The notes: generated by a model not told the origin, from the sequence alone. Positions 25,938-35,620 are shown, counted from the stretch's first letter. The stretch: 64,000 bases of DNA from JAAYCI01 sp964370045 (GCA_964370045.1 CAYJGZ010000002.1:81695-145694); one strand, 5' to 3'. Numbers and translations: made by a program.

Positions 25938-26906
25938 CTAAAGCGACTGCCACCAGCGCAAAAGCCGGGAGTGTTCTTTGGCGGTGAAGCTGCGCCCTGC
26001 CAAGCTGTGAATACAGCTGTTTTTGGGCAAGCGTTCGCCAAAAGCTATGCCGAACGCACACAGCATCTGCCCTAAAAAGCCTGTGGGTGCTTTGCGGCCA
26101 CCGTATTTTGCATCCCCCAAAAGCGGCGCACCAAGATGCGCAAGGTGCGCACGTATTTGGTGTGTGCGTCCTGTCAAAAGCTGTACCTCGCACATGAAAT
26201 ACTCACGTTTTTGCTCTACACTATGTACAGTGGTGCTTATGGGTTTTGCGCCCTCAAAGGCCTCACTTGACACACGCACGCTGTGTGTGGCGTGCTCTCT
26301 GCACAAAAAAGCGTGGTGTGTGCCCTTTGGCGGTGCGGCGGTGCACACGCACAGGTAGCTTTTGTGCACAAGGTTTTCTCGGATAGCCTCGTTCATCTCT
26401 CGCAAGGCGCCTGCCGTCTTTGCGGCGATGAGAATGCCCTCGGTGTTGCGGTCTATGCGGTTGCACAGCGCAGGGGCAAAGGTGTTTTCGTCGTCGGGGC
26501 GATATATTCCCTGCTCGGCAAGCTCGTGTATGTACGCATCCAAAATGCCATGCTGTCCGTCATCTCCCCGATGGGCCAAAATCCCCGAAGGCTTGAACAA
26601 AAGCGCTATGCCCTCATCCTCGTAGATTTTTGGCACGTGCTTAAAATGCGAGGGCAGTGAAACCTCATGCGCACTGCGTGTGGTGTTCCCACGCTTTTGG
26701 GTGAAATATTCATCGTTTATGTACAGTTCAAGCACATCGCCGCATTGCAAAGTATAGTCGGGCAGCTGCCTTTTTCCGTTTACCTTTATGCGCTTGTTGC
26801 GAAAGGCTTTGTGCATGTGGCTTTGGGGTAGGGTGCGGCATACCTTTTGAACAAACCGAGAAAGGCGCATACCGTCGTCGTTTTGGGAGGCTACAAATGT
26901 TTTCAT
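25938..26906 (-). CDS. RluA-family pseudouridine synthase
   Basis: A 322 aa RNA-modifying enzyme. The N-terminal S4-like domain (residues about 15-75, RLSRFVQKVC ... RIKVNGKRQLPDYTLQCGDVLEL) is followed by a catalytic domain with NRIDRNTEGILIAA, where the Asp is catalytic, and TGRTHQIRAHLAHLGAPLLGD. The start at 26906 (MKTFVASQNDDGMRLSRF) has AAGGAAA upstream; 13 further in-frame codons are discarded. The target site is unknown. Unlike the 2969-3874 enzyme it has NRID rather than GRLD before the catalytic Asp. Confidence 0.92.
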   Translation of the reverse strand: MKTFVASQNDDGMRLSRFVQKVCRTLPQSHMHKAFRNKRIKVNGKRQLPDYTLQCGDVLELYINDEYFTQKRGNTTRSAHEVSLPSHFKHVPKIYEDEGIALLFKPSGILAHRGDDGQHGILDAYIHELAEQGIYRPDDENTFAPALCNRIDRNTEGILIAAKTAGALREMNEAIRENLVHKSYLCVCTAAPPKGTHHAFLCREHATHSVRVSSEAFEGAKPISTTVHSVEQKREYFMCEVQLLTGRTHQIRAHLAHLGAPLLGDAKYGGRKAPTGFLGQMLCAFGIAFGERLPKNSCIHSLAGRSFTAKEHSRLLRWWQSL

Positions 26907-27193
26907 AGGGTTTTCCTTAAAAATATTGCACGAGTGTATTTTCACCTATTATATATTGAAGCGAATATCATCGCAACAGCGAGAGTCTTCTCGAAGTGAA
27001 AAATAACATGAATATGCCTATAAAACGATGTCGTGTGTAGCTTTTTTGTCAAAAAACTTTTTATTTTGCAAAACATCCTGTATAATAATATGGGTGATTG
27101 CACATGGATGATTTGATTATTTTTGTTACAGTGCACTCTGCCCTGCAAAAAAGCACGCCTTTGGGTGTGCGGCCGAGCGGAAGGTGACGAAAC

Positions 27194-27898
27194 GTGGGCA
27201 TACACGATGGACATAGAAAGCGACTGCGAAGGCGTTTTTTACAAGAGGGGCTATCCGGCTTTGAGGAGCACACGGCGCTTGAAATATTGCTGTTTTACGC
27301 CCTGCCGAGATGCGACACAAACGGGATTGCACATGCTCTTTTGGCGAAGTTCGGCAGCTTTTCCGCCGTGATAGATGCACCGATAAAAGAGCTGGCACAG
27401 ATAAAGGGCGTGGGTGAAAATAGTGCAATACTGATAAAGCTCATTCCCGAAATGGGAGCATACTATCTTGATAACAAAACACTGCCCGGCGAAATAATAA
27501 ACTCCACCGAGCGAGCGGGTGCGTACTTCATGGCGAAATTTTTCGGCAAGTGCACAGAGGAAGCGTGGATGCTCTCGCTGGATGATAAGCGCAAGGTGAT
27601 ACGCAGTGTGCTTTTATCGGATGATGGCATTGTGAATGCGGTGCGCATAACTGTGCGGCATATTGTGGAGCAGGCGGTGAACTCCAACGCGACGAGCGTA
27701 ATACTTGCGCACAATCACCCGGGAGGGGTGGCACTGCCCTCCATAGGGGACAAGCAGGTGACAGCACAGGCGTATAAGGCACTGCACATGATAAACGTAC
27801 AGCTTGTGGACCATATTATTGTTGCGGACGGAGACTTTGTGTCCATGGCAGATAGTGGGTATATAGATATGATGAGCAGAGACGTGAGAAACGGATAG
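27194..27898 (+). CDS. radC: RadC/JAB-domain protein
   Basis: A 234 aa protein with an N-terminal helix-hairpin-helix-like segment (DAPIKELAQIKGVGENSAI near residue 65) and a C-terminal JAMM metalloprotease-like domain whose motif AHNHPGGVALPSIGD (near residue 173) supplies His, His and Asp. The role of RadC proteins is unsettled; they were once tied to DNA repair. The GTG start is preceded by GGAAGGTG. It is chromosomal-looking, with no phage genes around it. Confidence 0.9.
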   Translation: MGIHDGHRKRLRRRFLQEGLSGFEEHTALEILLFYALPRCDTNGIAHALLAKFGSFSAVIDAPIKELAQIKGVGENSAILIKLIPEMGAYYLDNKTLPGEIINSTERAGAYFMAKFFGKCTEEAWMLSLDDKRKVIRSVLLSDDGIVNAVRITVRHIVEQAVNSNATSVILAHNHPGGVALPSIGDKQVTAQAYKALHMINVQLVDHIIVADGDFVSMADSGYIDMMSRDVRNG

Positions 27899-27934
27899 CC
27901 TGCCCCTTAAAAATATAGTATGGAGGAAAAGCAT

Positions 27935-29227
27935 GTGAAAAAAATTGTGCAATGTGTGTTGTGTTTCGTTCTGATGATGAGCTTGACGGCATGTGCTTCG
28001 TTTTCCTCCCAAAATATTACAGAGCTTTTGCGTGCGCCTGCCCTTGGTGGAGGGCAGGACGAAATACAGGATGCACTTAGCGAATATTTGGGCGAACAGC
28101 CACAGTATATATTCCCGAAAGAGGGAAACTGGACAAGCCCTTTAATACGCTCCGACCTTGACGGCAACGGCAGGGACGAGGCGATACTGCTGTACACGTT
28201 GAGTGATACAAGTAACTTGGGCAGAGAAAAAGGCAATGCGGTGTGGGTGGCAATACTTGATTATCGAGATGATGAGTGGCAGGTGGTGCAGGATATTCAG
28301 GGGTTGTCCATTGATGTGGCAAACCTTGAGGTGGCGGACCTTCTCTCGAACGGCACACAGCAGCTTATCATAGGCTACACTACCTCTAATTTGAGCGCAA
28401 AGACACTGGGGGTGTACACCTATTCACAGGATGTTTTATCGCTGATATATCAGTTTGATTATTCTATTTATGAGGTAGGGGACTTTACGGGCAGAGGCGG
28501 CTTTGAGCTGGTGGTGGTGAGCAGTGAAGAGCAAAGTATGCGTATGCAGTTTATAATGGCAGAGGATGGCGAGTTTGTCACGGATGCCGAAATGCAAGCG
28601 CCGGTGAGCCTTGATGCAAACTTTGTCTCCTGCGTAAATATTATGCCGGGTGAAACCGCAAGCGGGGAGCATATTGTGGTGGTGGATGGTGTGGCTGCCG
28701 CCGATACGGGAGCTTTGGCAAGCCAGTTTGTGTATTACACGGGCGAGCGGTTTTACACGGAGGAGGCAAACCCACTTAGGGGAAGCACCTCCCGCATATC
28801 ACCCTTGCTCACATCTATGGACATCGACGGGGATGATATTGTGGAGATACCCCTGCGCCACACAAGAAACACAATAATGACACCCAATGCGGACAAAAAC
28901 CTTGAATACGTTGAGTGGAAGGACTTTACACAGGCAGAGCCTGTGACAAAGCAGTTTGGCATTCTCGATTCGGACCGTGCTGTGTATATCAGCCTACCCG
29001 AAAGCTGGAAAAATAACCTAAACGTCATCGACGGGGATGCGCAGGGAGAGTGGATACTGCAAACAAGGCAGACGGGGGAAAGTGTTTTGGAGATGAGGTA
29101 TGTGGAGGACGGCGGCTTTTTGCCGGGAGCATACAGAGTGCCCGGCTCGACAAGTAGCTATCTGTATATTCCCACGGGCCTTACGGACGAAGAGCGAAGC
29201 GCTATATCCATGACGATGATGGGATAG
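27935..29227 (+). CDS. lipoprotein with FG-GAP/VCBS-like Asp-rich segment
   Basis: A 430 aa secreted lipoprotein: signal peptide MKKIVQCVLCFVLMMSLTAC with the lipidated Cys near residue 20. A segment IRSDLDGNGRDEAILLY near residue 70 resembles the calcium-binding loops of FG-GAP/VCBS propeller repeats, and similar spacing recurs at SMDIDGDDIVEIPL near residue 300. ATG 27920 is also in frame, but GGAGG lies inside its first codons and fits GTG 27935, which gives a clean signal peptide. It precedes a response regulator and a histidine kinase in the same direction, so it may take part in sensing at the cell surface (inference). Confidence 0.75.
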   Translation: MKKIVQCVLCFVLMMSLTACASFSSQNITELLRAPALGGGQDEIQDALSEYLGEQPQYIFPKEGNWTSPLIRSDLDGNGRDEAILLYTLSDTSNLGREKGNAVWVAILDYRDDEWQVVQDIQGLSIDVANLEVADLLSNGTQQLIIGYTTSNLSAKTLGVYTYSQDVLSLIYQFDYSIYEVGDFTGRGGFELVVVSSEEQSMRMQFIMAEDGEFVTDAEMQAPVSLDANFVSCVNIMPGETASGEHIVVVDGVAAADTGALASQFVYYTGERFYTEEANPLRGSTSRISPLLTSMDIDGDDIVEIPLRHTRNTIMTPNADKNLEYVEWKDFTQAEPVTKQFGILDSDRAVYISLPESWKNNLNVIDGDAQGEWILQTRQTGESVLEMRYVEDGGFLPGAYRVPGSTSSYLYIPTGLTDEERSAISMTMMG

Positions 29228-29294
29228 TAAAGACCGCAGTGTGATATTGCGGTACACACAGAAAATTATTAGTATACCGAAAATGAGGTTTGTT

Positions 29295-29990
29295 ATGCGG
29301 AAAATTCTTGTTGTGGAAGACGAAAACTCCATCAGAGAGCTTATTGTGCTGAACCTTGAGATGGCGGGATATGAAATTGACAACTTCGCAAGTGCGGAGG
29401 AGGGGCTTGAGCAGTTTACAAAAGCGCCCGAGGGCTATTGCTGTGCCATACTGGATATTATGTTGCCGGGGATGAACGGCTTTTCGCTGTGCGAAAACAT
29501 ACGAGAGCTTTCGCCTGTTGTGGGCATTGTGATGCTCAGCGCAAAGTCGCTGGAGGCGGATAAGATACGTGCGCTGTCCATAGGTGCGGATGATTATATC
29601 ACAAAGCCGTTTTCCATTAGCGAGCTTAAAGCTCGCATAGAAGCACTGTGCAGAAGAGTGGAGCGCACCAAGGTGTCGGGCGAGGAGGAGGGCAAGCTTT
29701 CGAGCGGTGAGTTCGTGCTGAACGAAAAAAGCAGGGTACTGCTCAAAGACGGAACTCCCATTGACCTTACACAGGTGGAGTTTCAGATAATGGAGCTGTT
29801 TTTTCGCAACAGCGGCACGGCGCTTGTGCGTGAAAAGATATTGGAGGGCGTTTGGGGCGAAAACTACTACGGCGATGTAAAGATTGTGGATGTGAACATT
29901 CGCCGCCTGCGCATGAAGGTGGAGGACGACCCAAGCAACCCAAGGCACATACTCACGGTGTGGGGCTACGGCTATAGGTGGAACGCATAG
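29295..29990 (+). CDS. OmpR/PhoB-family response regulator
   Basis: A 231 aa two-component regulator. The receiver domain (residues 1-120) has acidic residues VEDE (9-10), phospho-acceptor Asp54 in ILDIMLPG, and the conserved Lys in ITKPFS. The C-terminal winged helix (about 135-230) ends with VDVNIRRLRMKVEDDPSNPRHI and WGYGYRW, typical of the OmpR family. The start at 29295 has GAGGT upstream and gives MRKILVVEDE. The cognate kinase follows 65 bases downstream. Confidence 0.95.
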   Translation: MRKILVVEDENSIRELIVLNLEMAGYEIDNFASAEEGLEQFTKAPEGYCCAILDIMLPGMNGFSLCENIRELSPVVGIVMLSAKSLEADKIRALSIGADDYITKPFSISELKARIEALCRRVERTKVSGEEEGKLSSGEFVLNEKSRVLLKDGTPIDLTQVEFQIMELFFRNSGTALVREKILEGVWGENYYGDVKIVDVNIRRLRMKVEDDPSNPRHILTVWGYGYRWNA

Positions 29991-30055
29991 CTGAATATGT
30001 ATTTTAGATGTTTCGGGTAATGTGTGTAGCATAGCTCGGCCAAGGAGGGCAGGCA

Positions 30056-31504
30056 TTGAAGTCGTCAATCACTAAGCGCTGGGTAAGGGGAAGCTTGCTC
30101 TTTACGCTGGCGGTGGTTTTCGTGGCGGAGGGGCTGTTTTTGTTCTTTATGATAAGCGGCTACTACAACAACGTGCGTAGCGCCATCCAAAATCAGTTTG
30201 GCACACTGCAAGCACAGCTGTCACTGCCCTCCACAGCCACTACGGACGAGCGATACCTGCGGCTTATTCGCACGGTGGAGCAGTTTGAAGCGAAGTCGCA
30301 GTTTGAGCTGACGCTTATTCGCAGTAACGGTAGCATTGCGATAACGAGCACAGGTGTTATGTCCGGTATAAGCGAGCCGTCGGAGGATATAGAAAAAGCG
30401 CTTAGTCCGGGCGAGGATACGGGCGAGTTTGTGGGTGAAAATGAAAACGGCGAGCGCATAATGGCCATAACAACGCTTACGCCCTACTCCGCAGGGGACA
30501 TTGTGGCGATGCGTCTGTCCACCAGCATAGAGCTTGTGGAGGATGCGATTTTCAGCAATGTGCTACTGTCGGTGTTGCTTGTGCTTGCGATTATTTTGGC
30601 AAGTGTTATTTCGGGGGTGTACTTTATACGGTCTATCGTTTTGCCACTGCAAAAGGTGGAGGCCAGTGCCGCACGCATTGCCCAAGGGGATTTTGAAACT
30701 CGTGTTTCGGACAACGCAAAGGACGAAATAGGCAGGCTGTGCCAAACCATAAATAACATGGCGGAGGAGCTTTCCAAAACCGAGCGCATGAAAAACACGT
30801 TCATATCCTCCGTTAGCCACGAGCTTCGCACGCCTCTCACCTCCATAAAGGGCTGGACAGAAACAGTGAACCGCTTGTCCGACCCCAAAAGCCCAAGCTT
30901 TAGGCGAGGGCTGGATATTATCAGTAGCGAGACGGATAGGCTGTACGACATGGTGGAGGAGCTTTTGGACTTTTCCCGTATGCAGGACGGCCTAAGCCTT
31001 GAGTGTGAGCTTTTGGACATTGCGGCAGAGGTGGAGGCGGCGGTGATACTTAGCGAGCAAAGGGCGGCGGAGCTGGGGGTAAAGGTGCTGTATGCGCCGC
31101 CCGAGCTACCCCTGCCTGTGATGGCGGACAAAAACCGCCTAAAGCAGACGCTTGTGAACGTGCTGGACAACGCAATAAAGTATTCTTTTGTGGGCAGTGC
31201 AGTGCAGGTGAGTGTGCAAAGGGAGCAGGACAGCATAAACATATCTGTGAAGGATGAAGGTCAGGGAATTTCCCCGGAGGATATTGAGCATGTGAAGGAG
31301 CGCTTTTACAAGGGTAAAAGTGCTGTGCGTGGCAGTGGCATTGGCCTTGCGGTGGCGGATGAGATTATGTGTGCGCACGGTGGAACATTGCAGCTGCAAA
31401 GCGAGCTGGGCAAGGGCACGAACGTGATACTCACCTTTCCCGCATACAAAAAACAGGTGAAAACCATAACTGAAAAGCATACAAAAAAAGGCGAAAACGT
31501 TTAA
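30056..31504 (+). CDS. sensor histidine kinase
   Basis: A 482 aa membrane kinase with helix 1 at about residues 13-34, an extracytoplasmic sensor region at about 35-165, helix 2 at about 168-192, a HAMP domain (190-245), a HisKA domain with His255 in SVSHELRTPLTSIKGW, and an ATPase domain with N box NVLDNAIKYS, DEGQGIS and GSGIGLAVA. The TTG start has AAGGAGG seven bases before it. It should phosphorylate the adjacent regulator. The overall layout resembles PhoR/WalK-type kinases but lacks a PAS domain; the signal is unknown. Confidence 0.94.
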   Translation: MKSSITKRWVRGSLLFTLAVVFVAEGLFLFFMISGYYNNVRSAIQNQFGTLQAQLSLPSTATTDERYLRLIRTVEQFEAKSQFELTLIRSNGSIAITSTGVMSGISEPSEDIEKALSPGEDTGEFVGENENGERIMAITTLTPYSAGDIVAMRLSTSIELVEDAIFSNVLLSVLLVLAIILASVISGVYFIRSIVLPLQKVEASAARIAQGDFETRVSDNAKDEIGRLCQTINNMAEELSKTERMKNTFISSVSHELRTPLTSIKGWTETVNRLSDPKSPSFRRGLDIISSETDRLYDMVEELLDFSRMQDGLSLECELLDIAAEVEAAVILSEQRAAELGVKVLYAPPELPLPVMADKNRLKQTLVNVLDNAIKYSFVGSAVQVSVQREQDSINISVKDEGQGISPEDIEHVKERFYKGKSAVRGSGIGLAVADEIMCAHGGTLQLQSELGKGTNVILTFPAYKKQVKTITEKHTKKGENV

Positions 31505-31589
31505 GTGAGGCGCTTTGCTTGCACAAAGTTATCACAGGAAAATCGTATAATATATTGTCAGGAACATTCTGAAAACAGAGCATAAAACT

Positions 31590-31703
31590 GGGTGTGGGCA
31601 AACGAGGTGATTTGGCTTTTTGCTATATCCCCCGCCGCAGGCGGGGGATATAGCGCCTTTTTCTTGCACTTAACGTATTAAAAAAACCTTTATGTGTCCA
31701 CTT
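31590..31703. repeat. MITE-like element, copy B
   Basis: Left end GGGTGTGGGCAAACGAGGTG, right end (reverse complement) AAGTGGACACATAAAGG. The central perfect palindrome is GCTATATCCCCCGCC-GCA-GGCGGGGGATATAGC, here split to stress its arms; TTAACGTATTA lies before the right end. It sits between the histidine kinase gene and yqhQ. Confidence 0.8.
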
Positions 31704-31755
31704 ACTATAAAATTAACATTAAAAGGCATTAAAATGCCTCAAGGAGCAAAGATAA

Positions 31756-32709
31756 ATGTCAAAAGCTGCGAAGAGATGCAAAATAAAGACCAGTGTGGGC
31801 GGCCAGGCGGTGCTGGAGGGGGTCATGATGCGAGGGCCGTCCAAGTGGTGCCTTGCGGTGCGCAAGTCGAACGGCGAGGTGGTAACGGAGGAGCACGAGA
31901 CAAAGGCAAGGCCGTGGACAAAGATACCGCTTGTGCGTGGGGTGCTTAGCTTTTTGGACTCGCTTGTGATGGGCTACAAGACGCTTGCACGCAGTGCGGA
32001 GCTTTCGATGGAGGAAGACGAGGAGGAAGAGCTCTCCCGCTTTGATGCGTTTGTGGAGCGGCACTTTGGGCAGGCGGGCACAAAGTTCGTCATGGGCGCC
32101 GCCGCTGTTTTGGGCATTGCGCTTGCGCTTGGCCTGTTTATGTTTCTGCCCACGTTTTTGGTGAGCATGGTGGATAGATATGCCTTTGAATTGCACGGAT
32201 TTAAGGCTGTGGTGGAGGGGCTGATAAAGGTGGCTATATTTGTGGGCTACCTTGCGCTGGTGGGCAGAATGAAGGACATACGGCGTGTGTTCAGCTACCA
32301 CGGGGCGGAGCACAAGACCATATACTGCTACGAGGCAGGGGATGAGCTAACAGTGGAAAATGTGCGTAAACACAGCCGTTTTCACCCAAGGTGCGGCACG
32401 AGCTTTTTGTTCATCGTCATCCTGCTCTCCATAATAGTAAATGCCGCACTGCCCTGGCCGCAGATAATGGGTGGCACGCTGGTGCGCACAGGCCTAAAGC
32501 TGCTGGTGTTGCCGCTAACAATGGCGCTCTCGTACGAGCTCATTCGCCTTGCGGGCAGGCACGATAACATTGTCACACGCATCATCAGCGCACCGGGAAT
32601 GTGGATGCAAAGGCTCACCACCAAAGAGCCAAATGATGAGATGATAGAGGTGGCGATAGCCGCCGTAACACCCGTGTTGCCGAGCGACCCAAAAGAGGCG
32701 AAATGGTAG
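31756..32709 (+). CDS. yqhQ: DUF1385 membrane protein (YqhQ-like)
   Basis: A 317 aa integral membrane protein. The N-terminus SVGGQAVLEGVMMRGP and the segment YHGAEHKTIYCYEAGDELTVENVRKHSRFHPRCGTSFLF are hallmarks of DUF1385 (Bacillus YqhQ). Helices are predicted near residues 115-140, 150-175, 210-232 and 240-260. The function is not established. AAGGAGC precedes the ATG. It lies just upstream of prmC, a common order in Clostridia; the prfA gene that often follows is absent. Confidence 0.92.
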   Translation: MSKAAKRCKIKTSVGGQAVLEGVMMRGPSKWCLAVRKSNGEVVTEEHETKARPWTKIPLVRGVLSFLDSLVMGYKTLARSAELSMEEDEEEELSRFDAFVERHFGQAGTKFVMGAAAVLGIALALGLFMFLPTFLVSMVDRYAFELHGFKAVVEGLIKVAIFVGYLALVGRMKDIRRVFSYHGAEHKTIYCYEAGDELTVENVRKHSRFHPRCGTSFLFIVILLSIIVNAALPWPQIMGGTLVRTGLKLLVLPLTMALSYELIRLAGRHDNIVTRIISAPGMWMQRLTTKEPNDEMIEVAIAAVTPVLPSDPKEAKW

Positions 32710-32764
32710 CGGCGAGTTAGTATATAAGATTGTAAGTTGAATATAAATGGGGGTTTTTTGCTGT

Positions 32765-33670
32765 ATGAGCGAGTATAATGTGGCAAAAAGCCCCCGTGAA
32801 GTTTATGCCGAAATAAAAACATTACTCGAAAAAGCGGGCATCGAGGGTGCAGCGTTTGAGGCGGATATTCTCATAAGTGAAGTGTGTGGTGCTTCACGTT
32901 TTTTGCTGGGGGAGGTGTCGCCCACCCAATATGAAACACTCATCGCATTTGCACAGCGCCGTGCGAAAAGAGAGCCACTACAGTACATTTTAGGTTGCTG
33001 GTCGTTTTTATCGCTGGAATTGCAGGTGGGCGAGGGGGTGCTTATTCCACGCCCCGAGACGGAGCAGGTGTGTGATATAGCGGCGGATTTTATCCGCAAT
33101 ATCCCAAGCCCTAAGCTTATGGACCTGTGCAGTGGGAGCGGCGCTATTGCGCTGGGCGTGCACAGCCTTGTGCCAAACGCAACTGTACTGGCGGTGGAGT
33201 GGGATGAGGATGCCTTTGTGTGGCTTCAAAAGAACATGGCCGCATACAATGCGCAGCACGTTGGAAGCGCTCTGCCGAGCGAACACTGCCCTGAACACAT
33301 GCGCCCCACCGCAGTGCGTGCGGATGCGCTGAAGTATTGGAAGACGCTACACATGCAGCAGTGGGATGTGATAACCTGCAACCCTCCTTACGTGACACAG
33401 GCGGAATACGAGGAACTACAGCCTGAACTGTACCACGAGCCAAAACAGGCGCTTGTGCCACAGGGTGGCGAGAGTGACGGCCTGCTGTTTTACAAGGTGA
33501 TAGCCGAAGGCTACAAGCAGGCGCTCAAAGCGGGCGGGGCGATAGTCTTTGAGATAGGCGCAGGGCAGGGGGAGGATGTTGCGCAAATAATGCACCAAAA
33601 CGGCTACAAGGATGTCACGGTGCACAAGGACATGGCAGGGCTGAACAGAGTGGTGACAGCGAGGGTGTGA
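32765..33670 (+). CDS. prmC: release factor glutamine methyltransferase
   Basis: Methylates the Gln of the GGQ motif in peptide-chain release factors using S-adenosylmethionine. An N-terminal helical domain (about 1-85) is followed by a Rossmann methyltransferase domain: IPRPETE near 97, LCSGSGAIALG near 122 and the catalytic CNPPYV near 207. Length is about 301 aa from ATG 32765; a start at 32747 is also possible. Close to yqhQ and in the same direction. Confidence 0.95.
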   Translation: MSEYNVAKSPREVYAEIKTLLEKAGIEGAAFEADILISEVCGASRFLLGEVSPTQYETLIAFAQRRAKREPLQYILGCWSFLSLELQVGEGVLIPRPETEQVCDIAADFIRNIPSPKLMDLCSGSGAIALGVHSLVPNATVLAVEWDEDAFVWLQKNMAAYNAQHVGSALPSEHCPEHMRPTAVRADALKYWKTLHMQQWDVITCNPPYVTQAEYEELQPELYHEPKQALVPQGGESDGLLFYKVIAEGYKQALKAGGAIVFEIGAGQGEDVAQIMHQNGYKDVTVHKDMAGLNRVVTARV

Positions 33671-33735
33671 AAAATATATAAGGTTTATCAAGTGTGAGTT
33701 TTTTGAAAATGGTGGCTAAAAGTGCGCACGATGTG

Positions 33736-33764
33736 TTGACGTTGAGCATTTAATACAGTATAAT
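33736..33764 (+). promoter_or_regulatory. promoter of tRNA-Pro
   Basis: TTGACG (33736-33741), a 17-base spacer and TATAAT (33759-33764), 33 bases before the tRNA. Confidence 0.8.
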
Positions 33765-33797
33765 ATATAAGGTTTTGCTAAAGTTAAAATAAAATAT

Positions 33798-33873
33798 CGG
33801 GGTGTAGCGCAGTTGGTAGCGCGCCTGCTTTGGGAGCAGGATGCCGCAGGTTCGAATCCTGTCACTCCGACCA
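33798..33873 (+). tRNA. tRNA-Pro (anticodon TGG)
   Basis: A 76-base cloverleaf with acceptor CGGGGTG/CACTCCG, the D-arm segment AGCGCAGTTGGTAGCGC, anticodon loop CTTTGGGAG with TGG, T-arm GCAGGTTCGAATCCTGT and an encoded CCA. The 5' C is typical of bacterial tRNA-Pro. Confidence 0.97.
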
Positions 33874-33879
33874 GTGTGA

Positions 33880-33916
33880 GTGTTCTTATAGGATTTTAAT
33901 ATCCTAATAAGAACAC
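33880..33916 (+). terminator. hairpin abutting tRNA-Pro
   Basis: GTGTTCTTATAGGAT pairs with ATCCTAATAAGAACAC. No T run follows, so it may be a processing or attenuating hairpin. Its sequence is nearly the same as the one after tRNA-Leu at 53157. Confidence 0.6.
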
Positions 33917-33966
33917 AGCGCTTTGTGCGGCTGTAGGGTATTACAAATAACAAGGAGGTACAACAC

Positions 33967-35385
33967 ATGAAAAGCAAAAAAAGACTGGCATTTGGACTAT
34001 CTGCGCTGATGGTGACAGCGTTGCTTGCGGGGTGCGGCGAGGCGGCTGCCTCCTCCTCATCCATGATGGCAAGCTCGAGTGCACAAAGCACCGCTGCTAC
34101 ATCTATTTCGGATGACCCCGCCGAGCAGGAAATGGGGCAGGTGTATTTCCAAAACTTTAAGCCGGAGCAGGACGAGGCGTATCAGATGATTGCCAAAAAG
34201 TACACAGAGATTACGGGTGTGCCCGTAAAGGTGGTTACCGCAGCGTCCGGCACATACGAGCAAACACTGCGTAGTGAGATGGCAAAGACCGATGCACCGA
34301 CCATTTTTCAGGTAAATGGCCCTGTGGGATACAGCGCATGGAGCGACTATACGGCAGACCTTAGCGGCACGGAGCTGTATACGCACCTTTCGGATGAGTC
34401 GCTTGCAATCAGCGATGGCGACGGTGTGTATGCCATTCCGTTTGCTATTGAGGGATACGGAATTATTGTGAACAACAGGATTATGGAGGAGTATTTTATC
34501 AGCGAAAGCCCTGTTGTGACCAGCCTTGATGAGATAAATTCCTTTAACACGCTCTACACGCTTGTGGAGGATATGAGCGCAAAAAAAGAGGCGCTGGGCA
34601 TTGAGGGCGTGTTTGCGTCTACCAGCTTGCAGCCGGGCGAAGACTGGCGCTGGCAGACACATCTAATGAACATACCTATGTACTATGAGTGGACAAACAA
34701 TGATGTAAATCTAAGCGATGCCGCCGCTACGGATACCATCACGTTTGAGTACAACAGAAACTTTAGAAACGTATTTGACCTTTATCTCAACAACTCGGTG
34801 ACAGAGCCGGCGCTCACGGGAAGCAAAACGGTGAACGACTCCATGTCCGAGTTTGCGCTTGGGCAGGCCGCCATGGTGCAAAATGGCAACTGGGCCTATA
34901 GCCAGATAGCGGGCGTGGACGGCAACGTAGTGCAGGCGGAGGATGTTGTGTTCATTCCCATCTACACGGGCATGGAAGGCGAAGAGACACAAGGTTTGTG
35001 CATAGGAACGGAAAATTTCTTCTGTATAAACAAAAACGCATCCCCCGAAGACCAAGCTGCTTCCATAGACTTTTTGACATGGCTGTATACCTCGGATGAG
35101 GGCAAGTCCTACGTGACAAACGACCTTGGCTTCATTGCGCCGTTTGACACATTTACGGAGGACGACGCCCCTGCGGACCCGTTAGGTCAGCAGGTGATGC
35201 AGTGGAATGCAAGAGATGACGTTCAAAATATTCCGTGGGAGTTTACACTTTTCCCGAGCCAACAATTTAAGGACGACATGGGCGGAGAGCTTTTGCTTTA
35301 TGCACAAGGTCAGGCACTGTGGGAAGATGTTGTGGCAAATGTTATAAGCGACTGGGCGACAGAAAAGCAGGCAACGACAGAATAA
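33967..35385 (+). CDS. extracellular solute-binding lipoprotein (CUT1, family 1), third system
   Basis: A 472 aa binding protein with signal peptide MKSKKRLAFGLSALMVTALLAGC (lipidated Cys at residue 23), a Ser/Ala/Met-rich linker and a family 1 sugar-binding fold (YTEITGVPVKVVTAASGTYEQTLRSEMAK at the N-lobe, MVQNGNWAYSQIAG in the middle, typical of maltose-type binding proteins). AAGGAGG sits before the ATG. It is followed by its own terminator and then two permease genes. Next to glycogen phosphorylase, so an alpha-glucan oligosaccharide is a plausible ligand (inference). Not closely related to the pair at 9596 and 16191. Confidence 0.92.
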   Translation: MKSKKRLAFGLSALMVTALLAGCGEAAASSSSMMASSSAQSTAATSISDDPAEQEMGQVYFQNFKPEQDEAYQMIAKKYTEITGVPVKVVTAASGTYEQTLRSEMAKTDAPTIFQVNGPVGYSAWSDYTADLSGTELYTHLSDESLAISDGDGVYAIPFAIEGYGIIVNNRIMEEYFISESPVVTSLDEINSFNTLYTLVEDMSAKKEALGIEGVFASTSLQPGEDWRWQTHLMNIPMYYEWTNNDVNLSDAAATDTITFEYNRNFRNVFDLYLNNSVTEPALTGSKTVNDSMSEFALGQAAMVQNGNWAYSQIAGVDGNVVQAEDVVFIPIYTGMEGEETQGLCIGTENFFCINKNASPEDQAASIDFLTWLYTSDEGKSYVTNDLGFIAPFDTFTEDDAPADPLGQQVMQWNARDDVQNIPWEFTLFPSQQFKDDMGGELLLYAQGQALWEDVVANVISDWATEKQATTE

Positions 35386-35397
35386 TTGCTTTGGCTC

Positions 35398-35434
35398 AAA
35401 AGCGCACCGTGGTCTTGTACTACGGTGCGCTTTT
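35398..35434 (+). terminator. terminator between binding-protein and permease genes
   Basis: AAAAGCGCACCGT pairs perfectly with ACGGTGCGCTTTT. It probably limits read-through into the permeases, which have a promoter of their own. Confidence 0.8.
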
Positions 35435-35534
35435 AGATAGCTTTGTCAGGGGGCAGTTGGCTGAATATGACTTGGTAAAATAGACAAATAAACATGCGGT
35501 AAAAATGCAAAATACACATACTTTAGTGAAAAGT

Positions 35535-35564
35535 TTGAATATGTCGTCGGTGGTGTGATAAAAT
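35535..35564 (+). promoter_or_regulatory. candidate promoter of the permease genes
   Basis: TTGAAT (35535-35540), an 18-base spacer and TAAAAT (35559-35564), about 57 bases before the permease start. Confidence 0.5.
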
Positions 35565-35620
35565 GTAGACAAGGTTTTTACACACATGCCGACAGCACAG
35601 CCTTGAAAGGGGAGCTATGT

